This document shows positions 1 through 12,000 of a stretch of 64,000 nucleotides of DNA, piece after piece (the stretch's first letter is position 1; each line of letters starts with the position of its first letter). Source of the stretch: Mobiluncus sp963511525. GTDB lineage: Bacteria; Actinomycetota; Actinomycetes; Actinomycetales; Actinomycetaceae. Under the pieces are notes generated by a model, which had not been told where the DNA came from, made no database searches, and was given only the letters and a program-made list of their open reading frames with translations. Position numbers and translations under genes: made by a program. The stretch is taken from contig NZ_CAUPIY010000008.1 of NCBI RefSeq assembly GCF_963511525.1, positions 46,107 through 110,106 of the forward strand. The letters are read 5' to 3'.

Positions 1-3000
1 CAGCACCAGAGGCGAACCGGTCCGGGCGGTTAGGGATGCCGCCAGGGTCGCATCGGGGAAGTCCTTGCCGGTCGCAACGGCAATTCGACCCGGATTCGGC
101 GGGAAGTAAGCCGAGGCAACCTTTTCTGCGGTTTCGTAACGGTCGACACCGACTTGCTTCTCATCGAGATGCACCGACCGCTCGGCAGCCGCTACTGCCG
201 GCCCACCCACTGCAACGACCTTTGCCGCCTTGGCGGAGTTCATCCAGCCTTGGCTGGTTCCATCCACCGTCCGGCGCGGAGTGAGCAACACTACGCCGAC
301 ATTCTTGATGGCTGCCGACGAAGCACTCAAAGCGTCCGGGTAGTCAACGCCGGTCGCCAGGTACACGTCGGATTTATCCCGGCCACGTGCCGCCAACAGG
401 TGATCAGCGACGGCTCCCGCGGTACGGTAGCGGTCCTGGCCACCCAGGCGCTGTACCTGGAATCCGGCATTTTGCAGCTGAGATGCCGCCCCGGCGCTGA
501 TGGCACCGGGATTACCGACCAGGATAACTTTCGTAAATCCGTGGGTCCGCAGAGCATCCACAACCCGATGCGGGACTTGTTTAGTCGGAGTCATCAGGAT
601 AGGCGCGTTGTAGTTAGCTGCCAAAGGACCGGCGACCAAAGCGTCAGGATAGTCATCGTCACGCACCAAGACCGCCGTATCTGACCACGGCAAGCTCACC
701 TTGCCCGCGTAATCAGCGTAAGCCACCACCAGGTTGTTTGCTTCGGTCGGGGTCGAGGACTTAGCGCTAAAGAAGTCCAGCACTGCCAGAGACGTGTCGA
801 TTCGGTCATTTCCTCCGTGACGCACCACCAAGGTGTCGAGGTCACGTACCGGATACGTGATGCCGGTAGACGGGCTGATGGGTGCCACACCGGGACGCGG
901 TTCCGGAGTCGTGGTGGGAATGGGTGTGGGTTTAGTCGGCTCTGGCACAGGCTTTTCCTTCACCGTAAAGGTCACGTTACGGTAGAACGGGGTAATCACG
1001 CCCGGCAAAGTAATGCGAATCACGGCCGTATAGGTGCCAGGACGTGCCGTGTCCTTGAGCGTTACCACACCCGAGTTCGGGTCGAAGGTGAATAGGCCCT
1101 CGTTGCCAGGTGGCACGGTGCTAAACAGTGTCAGTTCCGGTTTATCGCTGCCGGTGTAGACCGGTGAGGAGGAGGTACTGGTGCCTTCCGTCACCTCCGG
1201 GACTTTGATGTCCTTGGTGTCGGGGGCGGCGTGCAGGGGAATGTTGACCGTCTTGGTTACCTGGTAGAGGCAATCAGTCGGTCCCGGTTGACCCGGGTCC
1301 GGGTTGGTGGTTATCTCGCAATGGGTCTTATCCCACACCGTGATGGTGACCGGAATGTTTCCGCCCGAGGCTTTCTCGAGGTCGGCATCGGTGGGAATCC
1401 ACTTGAGTTTCACCTGGTTACCAGTAGTAACCAGGCTCATATCCCCGACCTTTGCCGGTTTATTATCTGGAGCCCAGAGCTGGAACCAATAGCTCCCTGA
1501 ACCGCCCACAGCCATGACCGGCTTGGAGGTATCGACGTACTGCAGTCCCACGACCGCCGGGTTCATCGGTTCCACGGTCAACGCCAGGTCATAGGGCGGG
1601 ATGTGAATGGTGTGGGAAATAATCTGGGTTTGGCCGTTGGGCAGGGTGAGCTGGTAGGACAACTGATGATCCCCGGCAGCCGAGGGCTTCGGAGTGCCTG
1701 AAACCTTCACCGAGCAGCTGCGCGGGTCGCTGTTATCGCAGTTCAACCCCGTGACCGTGAGGCCGTCGATACTGGTGTCAGTAAAGCTAGCGCCATTGGA
1801 GGTGAACTCGCAACTAGCCACCGTACAGGCAGTGCCGTCCGAGTTCAGTTTCGTAACCAGGGGTTTGGTGGGGTTGTTTACCAGGTCGGCTGGAATCGTC
1901 ACTTTAATCAGCGGTTTCGGTGTAGCACTGTCAGCCAGTTTTTCACCAATCTTGGCATCAGTAGTGCCGCTGTTTCCACTCTCGATAGTTACACGGCGCT
2001 GGTCGGTGACGTTCACACTGACCACAGCGGGTTTCGGGGCGTTGACCCCGTTCAGACCTACGTACCACACACAGAACTTGTGGGGTTCGCCCGCCGCGCT
2101 AACCGGAACCGGCTGGTTACCAGTCAGGGAAATCACCCCGTCTGTGCTCATTGTCAACCAGCTGGGCATGGAATCCGTGACTGAGCAGCTGGTGACATCA
2201 CTAAGACCGTTGGGTTTAGAGTCGTGGAATCCAGCCAAACCAGCGGCGGTTTGTTGATTACTAGGCCATTTAGCCTTGGCTCCGGGGCTGGTGTCAACCT
2301 CCGGGTTTTGCGGGTCTTGCTTGGCCAGCTGGGCGGAACCGAGCGTACTCGCGCCCACGGTGGTGTTGAGGGTGAGGTCATAGACCTGCGGGGGACGCTG
2401 GTCAACAATGTTCACCGTGATAGCGGCCTTCTTGGTGCGCGAGGTCGTGTCGGAGTCCGCGACCACGAAATTCCCTTCCGCATTGCCACCCGGAATGGGA
2501 GTACCGTGGACTTTTCCTTCGGAGTCCAGCACCAGTCCGGTGGTACCGATGGGATAGCACACAATCGGCTTGCTAGTCGTGCTTTCTACACCAGCGGGGC
2601 AAGGTACGGGGGAAACCCGGTTTCCGTCCTTGTCCTCTACGTAATAGGTGTAAGGCGGTACACCTCCCGTGATGTCCAGCTTCATATCGGGGAAATCTTT
2701 GCCGTCAGCAGTGGTATCTACCTGAATTTTTTGCGTGCCATCCGGTTGGGTTTCCACTTTGACATCGGCGCCATTGGCGGAGGTACCTTTGAAAATCATG
2801 TCGGTTTCAATCAGCAACGGCACAGTCTTTTCCACGCTCTGACCCGCGCCACCGGTCAAAGTAACTTTGACAGTGGCGTTGCCGTCATAAGTTTGGGTCG
2901 GGGCACCAGAAATCGTGACCTTGCCCCCGGTACAGGTGACCGCAAGTCCGTCTATCCGCGGAATAAGTTCACACTCCGCAGTAGTACCAGCAGGACCGTC

Positions 3001-6000
3001 ATAGGCACCGACCTCTTTACTTACGCTACAAGTCCCATTGTTAGGCTTCTCCGTGGTGGAGCCGTAACAAATACCCTTCTTACCTTTTGGCAACTCATTA
3101 TTCTTTATGGTCAGGGTCAGTTTCTGCTCCACCGTGATAGAGAAAGTCTTTTTGATCAGCTGGCCGGAGCCGTCAATGACCAAAACCTGAGCTGAATGGG
3201 TGCCGGGGGTGGCACCCGGCGGGATAGACCCGGAGAGCTTCCCATTAGAGAGCATAAACAGACCCTGATGGTCAGCCGGCACCGGTTTATCCCAGGTATT
3301 AGCTGGAATAGTCCCGCCCAAGCCGGGAATGGGGAAACACTTCGGGCGAGTATCCGACTTGGTAGTGCCTTGCGCAGCGCAATACACCGGTTCAATGCCC
3401 TTGTATTCGCCTCCGCCGAGGAACTTGGCTTTCGCGTCCGCGTCAACAGCGTTATTAATCACGGTATTAGCATCGGCCAGCGAAGTGCTGAGGCTGCCAT
3501 CCCCGCCCTTGGCTTCGGCATAGTACGCCGGATAGGGCGCGCCTGGCACCCCGACCGTATCCAACGTCACCGGGTCGCCCTGACTGTTGAACGGCGGGCC
3601 AGCCCATTCCAGCTTTTGCACCACCGGAATGTTCACGGTGGCACTACGCACCATCCCGTGTCCGTCGGTGACTTTCAGTTCGACCGCCAGGGACGTGGTC
3701 CCCTCCGGGATAGCCCCAGTGTCTGCGGAGCTGAGCGTCAAGGTTTGTGCCTTCTTGGTCTGGTCTCCCTTCGGCATGGCCGCATCACCAGAGTCTGCGG
3801 CCGTGAGGGTTAGCTTGTCAACGCCCACATTTTCACTGTTACCGTCACGCTTGTACGCCGTGACCTTCACAATCGTGTAGTTGGCGTCGCCTAGGGCGTA
3901 GGTGCCGTCCCAGGCACTAGCGTTGTTGATTAGGGCCGTTCCTGCTTGTGTCGTTGACGTAATGGTTCCGTGGTAGTCGACTGTGCCGACTGTGGAATCG
4001 TAGCTACCGTTGGTGGCGCGAATCATGCCGGTAGGAGCGCTGGTGTTTACCTGGAGCGGGGAGGCAAACACGCGCAGCGGTATCGACTTGTTGGCGGTGA
4101 GGCCGGTCGAGTCGCCGTTGGGTTTCTTGGTGTTTGCCGTAATCGTGAGGGTAAAGTCCTTTACCCCACTGAACTCTTGGGTGGCGTAGTCCACAATGGT
4201 GCAGTCCGCTGGGTTGCTGCACGTGTAAGACCCGTCTGTATTCAGAGTGGCGTTTCCGCCGCTAGACACAACTTTGAATTGTTTGGGCAAGCCAGCAATC
4301 TTTACTGACTTTAGCGGTGCCGCCGTGGAGTCCTTGCTGGGGTCGACCAGCCATGTCATCACCGGAATGCCCTTAACGCTGGGATTAGTGCTGTCCAATG
4401 TGACGTTGGTGAAGTCCAGGCCTTGCCAGGCGTAGCGTTCCCGTTCATTCGTATTGAACTTCGGCTGACGGCTATCGTTGACCGAAATTGTCAGGGTACT
4501 ATTCACCGACTTGCCGTTATGATCCTTGACGGTAACCTGGCAGGTGACTTTTGTACCTTCACTGAAGGCATTTTTGGGAACGTGGATTTTGCCCTCTGAC
4601 ACACTCAGGTTGTTACAGCCGCTCAAGCTCACCGTGTCAATCTTTCCAGACCCGCCGGTCACCCCAATACTGATGTCTGCCGCTTGCCCGACCTCGACAG
4701 TGGCACTGGTCACCGTAATAGTAGGCTCGCGCGTATCAGTCACGGAAAAGGTTACGTTTGAGGTGGTGTTGGTTGGCTCACCATCAGCATTATCCTGGAG
4801 CATAATCGGGTAGTCACCCAGGTTAAAGGTGCCGTTGGTGCCAGCTGTCGGGGGCTGTCCGGGTTTGAGGGTGCCCACGAGTTTCCCGTCCGGGGTCAAG
4901 GCCAGGCCGGTATCGTCCAGCGGATAGTTCCCCTGCGAATCAGGGGTAACGCCCTGGATAGAGTACTTCCCGGTCGCAATAGTTTCATTGCTAGCGTTCT
5001 TGATTTCTGGGACGGGCAACACCTGGTTGCTGGGGTTATCGGTCTTAACCGTGCCGTGATTGTCCAGCACCGGCACCGTGGCACTCGGCGTCACATTGAA
5101 ATTGTTTGCCGGGTTGGAAAATGCCGAAGCCACCGTAATCTGGAATTGCTGGGTAATCGGATTGCTGCCCGGCGCACTGGAAGCCACCGTCACAGTAACA
5201 GTCCGATTGCTAACGAGCTCCGTCGGCGTACCGGAAATCAGCCCAGTCTCGGGATTAATGGATAACCCCGCGGGCAAACCAGATGCCGAATAGGTAATGT
5301 CAGCCTTCTGGCATTTCTTGTCAGCATCCAGCCCATAACAGGTATCACCGCTACCCGTTGTCGGAGTAAAGGAATCAATAGCACTGCCAGCATAGAAGCT
5401 ATGACTACTCGGATCTGGCTCAGACGCGCTGAACTTGTCATTCACCGGGATTTTCACTTCGACCTGTTTTTGCTCTTGCGGAGAGGAGCTATCCGTCAGG
5501 GAAAATGCGCCCGTAGCCACATTCCCAGCCCCCGTTGTGGGCACACCCGAGAGGCACACATCGTTATTACTGACATTCAGCGTCATGCCAGTGGGCAAGC
5601 CTGAAGTACCGCTAATGCCATAGGGCGTAGTTCCGCCGGAAACCCCCAAGCAGTAGGGACCATAGCTGCTATCCCCTACGGTGGCAGTGGGCATGATGGT
5701 CTTGGCAACCGACAATCCCGCCCCAATATGCAGGGGGCGGGTGAGAGTCCGCTCCACCCCGTCATCATCCGTAACCTTTATGGTCAGGATGTTCTCACTA
5801 GTATCAGTCGGTACTGTACCGGTCAGTACAATATCTGTGCCATTAGCGGCAAGTTTATAGCCAAGGTTCCCCGGCAAACCGGTCACGTTTACGGTGTAAG
5901 GCCCGGTTCCGCCGCTCACGGTCGCGATAGTGGCTGGGTTGGCGCCTAAATCTCGGGTGCTGGTCAGATCTCCGGCATTAGCTTCCGTCACCGCCAAGTC

Positions 6001-9000
6001 AGACGCCGCCACGACCAAGTTTTTCACGATGGTGGTGGTTTTGTCGTTTTCAGCGGTGGCGGTAATGGTGATGGGGTAGGTTCCAGATTCCCCGGAAGCA
6101 ATCTTATTGGGCGAAAGCGTGCCGGTGGCGGGGTCGAAGGTTACCCCTTCGGGCAGCCCCTCAACGGTCCACGAGGTAATCTTTGGCCCGTATCCGGTCG
6201 CATCCTTTGGCAAATCTGTCCAGCCCTGAACGCTCTTGCCTTCCGTCCCGGTCAAGTCCGTGCTGGAACTGTTCGTCAGGCTGCTCAAGTTCGGGACCCG
6301 GTTGTCCACGACTGTGTACGTAATGGTGGCAGGCTCGCTGACGTTGCCGTTCATGTCCGTCACCGTCACGCTAAACGTACCGCCGCCCGCGCTGGTGACG
6401 TGGCCAGGGCCGGGCTTTCCTGTAACGGTCAGTACATTATTGGTCAGCGTGAGACTCATCCAGCTAGGTTTGCCAGAATCTGAGACGCTCTCATATTGCC
6501 CGGAACCATCGCTAACCGGTATGACCTGGTTCACATTTTCTCCGACCTCGGCGTTTATCCTGGTCGCACTCACCACTGGCTTACGGGTGTCCGCGATAGA
6601 AAACACCAGGTTAGATTTCTTGGTTTGCGCCGGGGAATCCGAATCGGTAACGCTCACCACCACGGCGGCGCTGGCACCGGGCTTCGGAATACCCACGAGC
6701 TGACCGGTGGACTTGTTTAGGAACAATCCCGTGTCCCCCAGGGCACAGTTGCCGGACACATCGGTATTGTCGCAGGGTACAGTCAGATAAGTATACGGAC
6801 TGACTCCGCCCGTAACCAAAGACGGGAGCGTCAATGTGTTGCCGGTAACAGCGGGTTTGTCCAGGTTAATCCCAATAGTGGGCAGATTATTGTCAACGTT
6901 GCGCGAAACCTTATCCCAGGTCGTTTGGTCGATATTGCCAGGTTTTGCACCATTACCAGTTTGAGCGATGGATACCCCACTGGGAATTACTACCGGTGTT
7001 CCGTTGGCATCCTGTGGCTTATCGGTGAATTTCAGGTCGGTGGCTACCGGGATAAATGCTTCTACGGTGACGGTTCGTCCCGCCGCCCCGGTCACGTAAA
7101 TGTTCAGGGAGGACCCGGGCACCATCGTTTTGGGCCAGGTTCCGGTCAAACAGATGTCTCCACCCGCATTGGAATCCGGGGAACCATCGCACCAATCAGC
7201 TTTTAGTTGTTGGGCGGGATTGGTAACCCCGGCGTTATAGGCGTCCAGCCCTTCCACCCGCGGCTTGGAATAAGGCCAAGCGCCGCCGCTCACGGTGGCA
7301 ATCGTAAGTTTTCCGTTCGTCCCGACCGGCTGTTTCTTAACGCCCCGACACGGGTAATCGGCTCCGGTCTGCGGCTTTCCGCACGGAGTAATGAGTTTCA
7401 ACAGCGGGTTAATGACCAGCGTATTCTCTGCACCTGCGGGCAGGCCAGCTTTATGCTGGGCACTGTCGGTGACCTGCAGCCCTGTGAGGTCAATAGTGCC
7501 CGCCACCTTTGGAGTTCCGGTGACACGCCCGTCACGTTCCAGGCACAGCCCCGAATCCTCGCCGTCTTTGGTACGTAAGACCCATCCGGTACAGCTATAC
7601 GGAGTGGTAGATTCGGTGTGAGCAGAACCCGAAGGGAAACTGAACCCGTAGCTACCACTACCTCCCGAAGCGGTGAACCGGAAAGTTGAGCCGTCTTCCT
7701 GCTGATATACCGCCCCAACGGCGGCGCTGGGCAAAGTGTAGCTCTCAAACTCCAGCGGCGGATAAATCTCCGGGGTAAACACCCGGTCAATGCTGACCGC
7801 GGCAGTACCCGTTCCGGCGCTCACCCGCAGGGTATAGGTTTTGCCGTTGGTTAGCACGCCAGAGTTGCAAGTGAGTTTGGGTTTGGAACCGCTGGTATCC
7901 ACGCTACAGCCGTTGATTGGCTTATCGTCCGAGCCGATAACCTGGTACGTCTTGGGGAGGCTATCGGCGCCGGTGGCGGGGTTAAAGGTCCACTTATAAG
8001 CCTGTCCGGTGGTGCCGCCCGGCGCTACGCCCGGCTCAAACACCAGGGTGGAGGGCGAGACGGTAATTTTCACATTAAACTCAGCCGACCATACGCCGTT
8101 CACGCCCAACGCTTTCAAGGGAACCTGGTATTCCCCGACGTCACCCTTAACCGGGGTGCCGGTGAGCGTCCCGTCCGGGTTCAGGGTGACCCCGGTCAGT
8201 CCGGGCAGCTTTTGTGCCGCAGTGGGGCAGGGAGAAGTGGCCGCCGGAACAAAGTCCGAGGTCGCATAGCATTTAATGGCAGGTGAAACCGCAGCGTTAA
8301 CCGCCCCGGTCACGGTCGTCGGGGCAGGGCTGGAGGAAACCGGAATGCCCTGTTCCAGGTCGATTGCGACATTGTTATTTGTCTGAGGGACACGCTGGTC
8401 CACCACGTGCACCCGCAAAGTTACAGTGCCTTCCATTCCGTTGGCACCGGTGACTTTCAGGGTGACGGAGCCACTATTGCCCGCCACAGCCTGATTGGTG
8501 GCTTTCAGAGTGTACTTGCCCGTGCCAGAGTCAACCGTGAGGGTTACACCATCTAATTTCACCTGACTGGTGATTGTATAGTTTGTGGGCGTGCCCGAGG
8601 GGTCGTTTACCGGCAAAAACCCGGTGACGGTTTCCCCTACATTCGCCGTGAGGGAAGCATCCTCGGCCACACTCGGACGCCGGTCATCGACCCGTTTCAG
8701 GTTCAAGCCGACGTTTAGAGAACATCCCTGCGAGCATGAAACCGTATCAGAATCGGTCACTACCACCCGCAGCTCAGGGAAGCCGGCGGTGCCCATAGTT
8801 GCCCCCACCAGTTTGCCGTTGCTATCCAACAACAGGCCGGAAGCGCTACCATCCGCATTGGGAACCTGGTAGCGGCCCCCGGAAGTGGTGGCATTCTGCC
8901 ATGAACCATTACCGTCCTGGTATTGCAGTTTGTAGCTGTAAGGTGAGACCCCGTCGGAAATGCCAGCCGCAGAACTCACGTCAAGCAGCGGCTTGCTGGA

Positions 9001-12000
9001 AGTGTAGGTCGTTCCACCCTGAGCAGTCGCGGACAGGGTATCTTTTGCCGCCTTCAGGTCAGTGTTGATGCGCAACTGGAAAGTGACGGAAGTCGAGGAG
9101 CGTTCCGCCACGGTGCCGTCCTTACCCCGCAGGTAAACCGTGACGTTCACCCCGTTTGGCGTGGTGGTTTCCAAAGGCTTGCCAGTGATTACACCATTGG
9201 CGTCCATGGTCAAACCGGCCGGCAAACCGGCAGCGCTGAAAGTGTAATCCGCGAAGTTCCCGGTGCCGCCCGACAGATAGGACTTTACGTCCTTAGTCCC
9301 GTAATCGGTACCTTTCGTACCATCGGGCAGGTTCGTGCTGGTGCTAGCTCCGGGGTCGGTGTCAGCCACGATTTGGGGCAGCAAAGTCATCTTTAGCCAG
9401 CCCTCAGACCCGTTCAGGGTGGTCAGGGCTTTCACTTGGGGCAAGGTGTATTTGGCGCCGTTCAAGGTGCGGCCATTTGTGTCGGTGTATTTCACCTGTA
9501 GGTAATAGGTCGTAGCCTTGGACACGTTCGGGGTGCCGGAACAGAGAATAAATTGCCCGCCGCCGGTAGCCGTGGAGGTGGCCGTGGAGGTTTGGGCTGA
9601 ACATTTCACCCCGCCAATGTTGTCTGCCTGCACCTCGCGATTGTCGCCGTCATACACCCCCAGAATTTCGGCCTTATCGTAAGTGTTCCGGGACAAATTT
9701 GTACCGTTGACAGATAGTTGGTTAGCCGTGGGGTGTCCGCCGGAAACCCAAATCACAATCGGGGTTCCGTTCGCGTTCTTGTAGTCAGTGCCACTGGAGC
9801 CGGTGGGCAGCTGGGCGCGCTGCAAAATCAAGGGCGAGCCGGGGTGAATCTCATACTTCATGGCGGGGGTGACCTCACCGTCCTCGTCGGTGGCTCTCAC
9901 CCAGAAAACGGCGGATTTATCCGCTTGGGTGGTGCCGGTGACTTGGCCGGTCGTCGTGTTGAACTTCAAGCCGCTATCGCCTAGGCTCACCATCCCGTTC
10001 GTGTCGGGCACGAGCGCAGTACCGCCGCTCCCCGGATCAGCAGTAAACACCTGATAGGTAAAGTGCCGGCCTTGCCAATCCGGGAAGGGCGAAACCAAAC
10101 CGTAGTAGGACACCCCGACGGCGGGGAACTTTTCCAGCGGGGAGTATTTGCTCATCTGAGAATCCGGGGTTCCCGGTTCTATCTGCGGTTTTAGACGCGG
10201 CTCGACAGTCCAAGGCAGATATTGCACTGACGTGTGCGAGTTGCCATCTTTGTCGGTGAAAGTGAATTTGACCCACAGGGAGTGGGTCCCAGATTTTTTC
10301 GGTGTGCCGCTAAGCGTGCAGCCGTTACTGCCCGTAGAAGTATCCCGCGTTAGGTTATAGGGTAGGGCATCGGCGGTGGCGGTGGTGTCAATGTGCTTGT
10401 CGGAAACGACCTCACACTTGGTGAGCTTGACCCTTGCGCTTTCATCTGGAGCCTTCTTGGTGATTGTGAAGGTTCCCGGTGTGTTCGCCGCTCCCTTGTT
10501 GATTTCAAGCTGAATCGGCTTGTATAGGAAACTTTGCGAAGCCAGCACCTGCAGCTCACGGCGGCCGGTCATACTGATTTTTTCAGGGAGGACATCGACC
10601 CAGTATTCCTTAAACGTGTCACCAGTCAGTGGCTCGGGAAATATAATCGACCCACTCTCACTCGTGACACTAAACTTCACGGACTGCACCGCTGTCCCGG
10701 AGCCACTATCGCTCAGATTTCCATTGTACAGGTGTGCCACCAGCGGGGTGTTCAGTGGCAACCGCTCGTAGTCTACTGTGACTTTATCCCCATAGAACGA
10801 TTGGGTGCCCGCGTCCGGCGAATTGGTGCCGTGGGGACGGAGCTCCATCTGGAGAGGGCGCAGCAGTACCCGGACATTATCTTCCCAAAGACCGCTGGTC
10901 CAACCCTGGCTAGTTCCGCCTGTTCCGAGATTCGTTCCCCATTCATCAACCCCTTTAGGGAATGGACTCCAGTAGGCCATAAGCTCGGGCAATGGCTTGA
11001 GATTTACATTGCCTTGCTCGCAGGTACCTGTAAACACCTGGAACTTCATGGATCTGACATTGATGGGATTCAGAAAGTTTATTTGCCAGTTTGGGGTTTT
11101 ACCGTTATCGTTCGATGGGTCCAAGTTTGTAGTGGTGGTGCAACGGGCTTCGATATTATTTCCACTCTTCATGGCCGCGACCACTACGTAACCTTCGGCG
11201 GGGGCATTCGCGGGGTTATCCTCAAGGTTTGCCTTTCCGACATAGTCGCCGGGACCTCGACGGTTCGGAGTCTGGTTTTCCCAGCGGACATAGCCTTTCA
11301 AAACCCTTTTTCCGGTTCCTGCTTGAGGTAAAGAGGGCTCAATCGTTACCCCGTCGAGCCCCAGGTCGGCTTGGGAGTTCGCGACTTTAATGAGCCCGAT
11401 ATTCATCTGTGACACTTGGGTGGAGGTTGCGCCGGCATAAAGGAAACCCCACTGCATCATCTGGCTGGCAGTATAGTTGTAATCTTTCGGGGTGGAATAG
11501 CCTTGGATGACTCCGCCGGTGCGCTCCGAGAAAGTCAGGCGGTAGTGCGGAACCTGTTTGGGATCAATCCACACCTGGAGACGCTGGGCGTGGCCTTCGC
11601 CGGGGCGGAATTGTCCCAGTTCCCCGTTGTAGTCAACGAAGTCACGCATTTTGATGGCATAGTTCGAGGGCCTGTTAGTTTTCGAAAGAGATGTTGTAGC
11701 TGTGGTGGTGGTTTTAAAGACAGGCGACCACGCCCCGTTATTGGCCTGGTAGCGGGCAAACACATCGATACCTGAAACAACGGTCTCGCCCCGGTCATCA
11801 TTCGCACCGGCTCGTTCCCCCGAGAGATAGGTAACGACTTTCCCGGTCACCACCCAGTTATCTTGCGAGGTAGCCCCGGATTCAATCGGTTTGCGTCCCT
11901 CCATAATCCAAGTCGGCAGGTCAATCGCACCGGGGAACGCGGAACGCTGCTCAGCCAGAGCCGGGGTAGGCAGAACCAGCCCCAACAGGGTCAAAGCCAA

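Noticed and set aside
2224..3195. Long plus-strand frame (323 codons) and several others between 36 and 11807
   Set aside because: They lie antisense to the continuous giant minus-strand frame, lack ribosome-binding sites and family motifs, and are explained by codon bias of the real gene.
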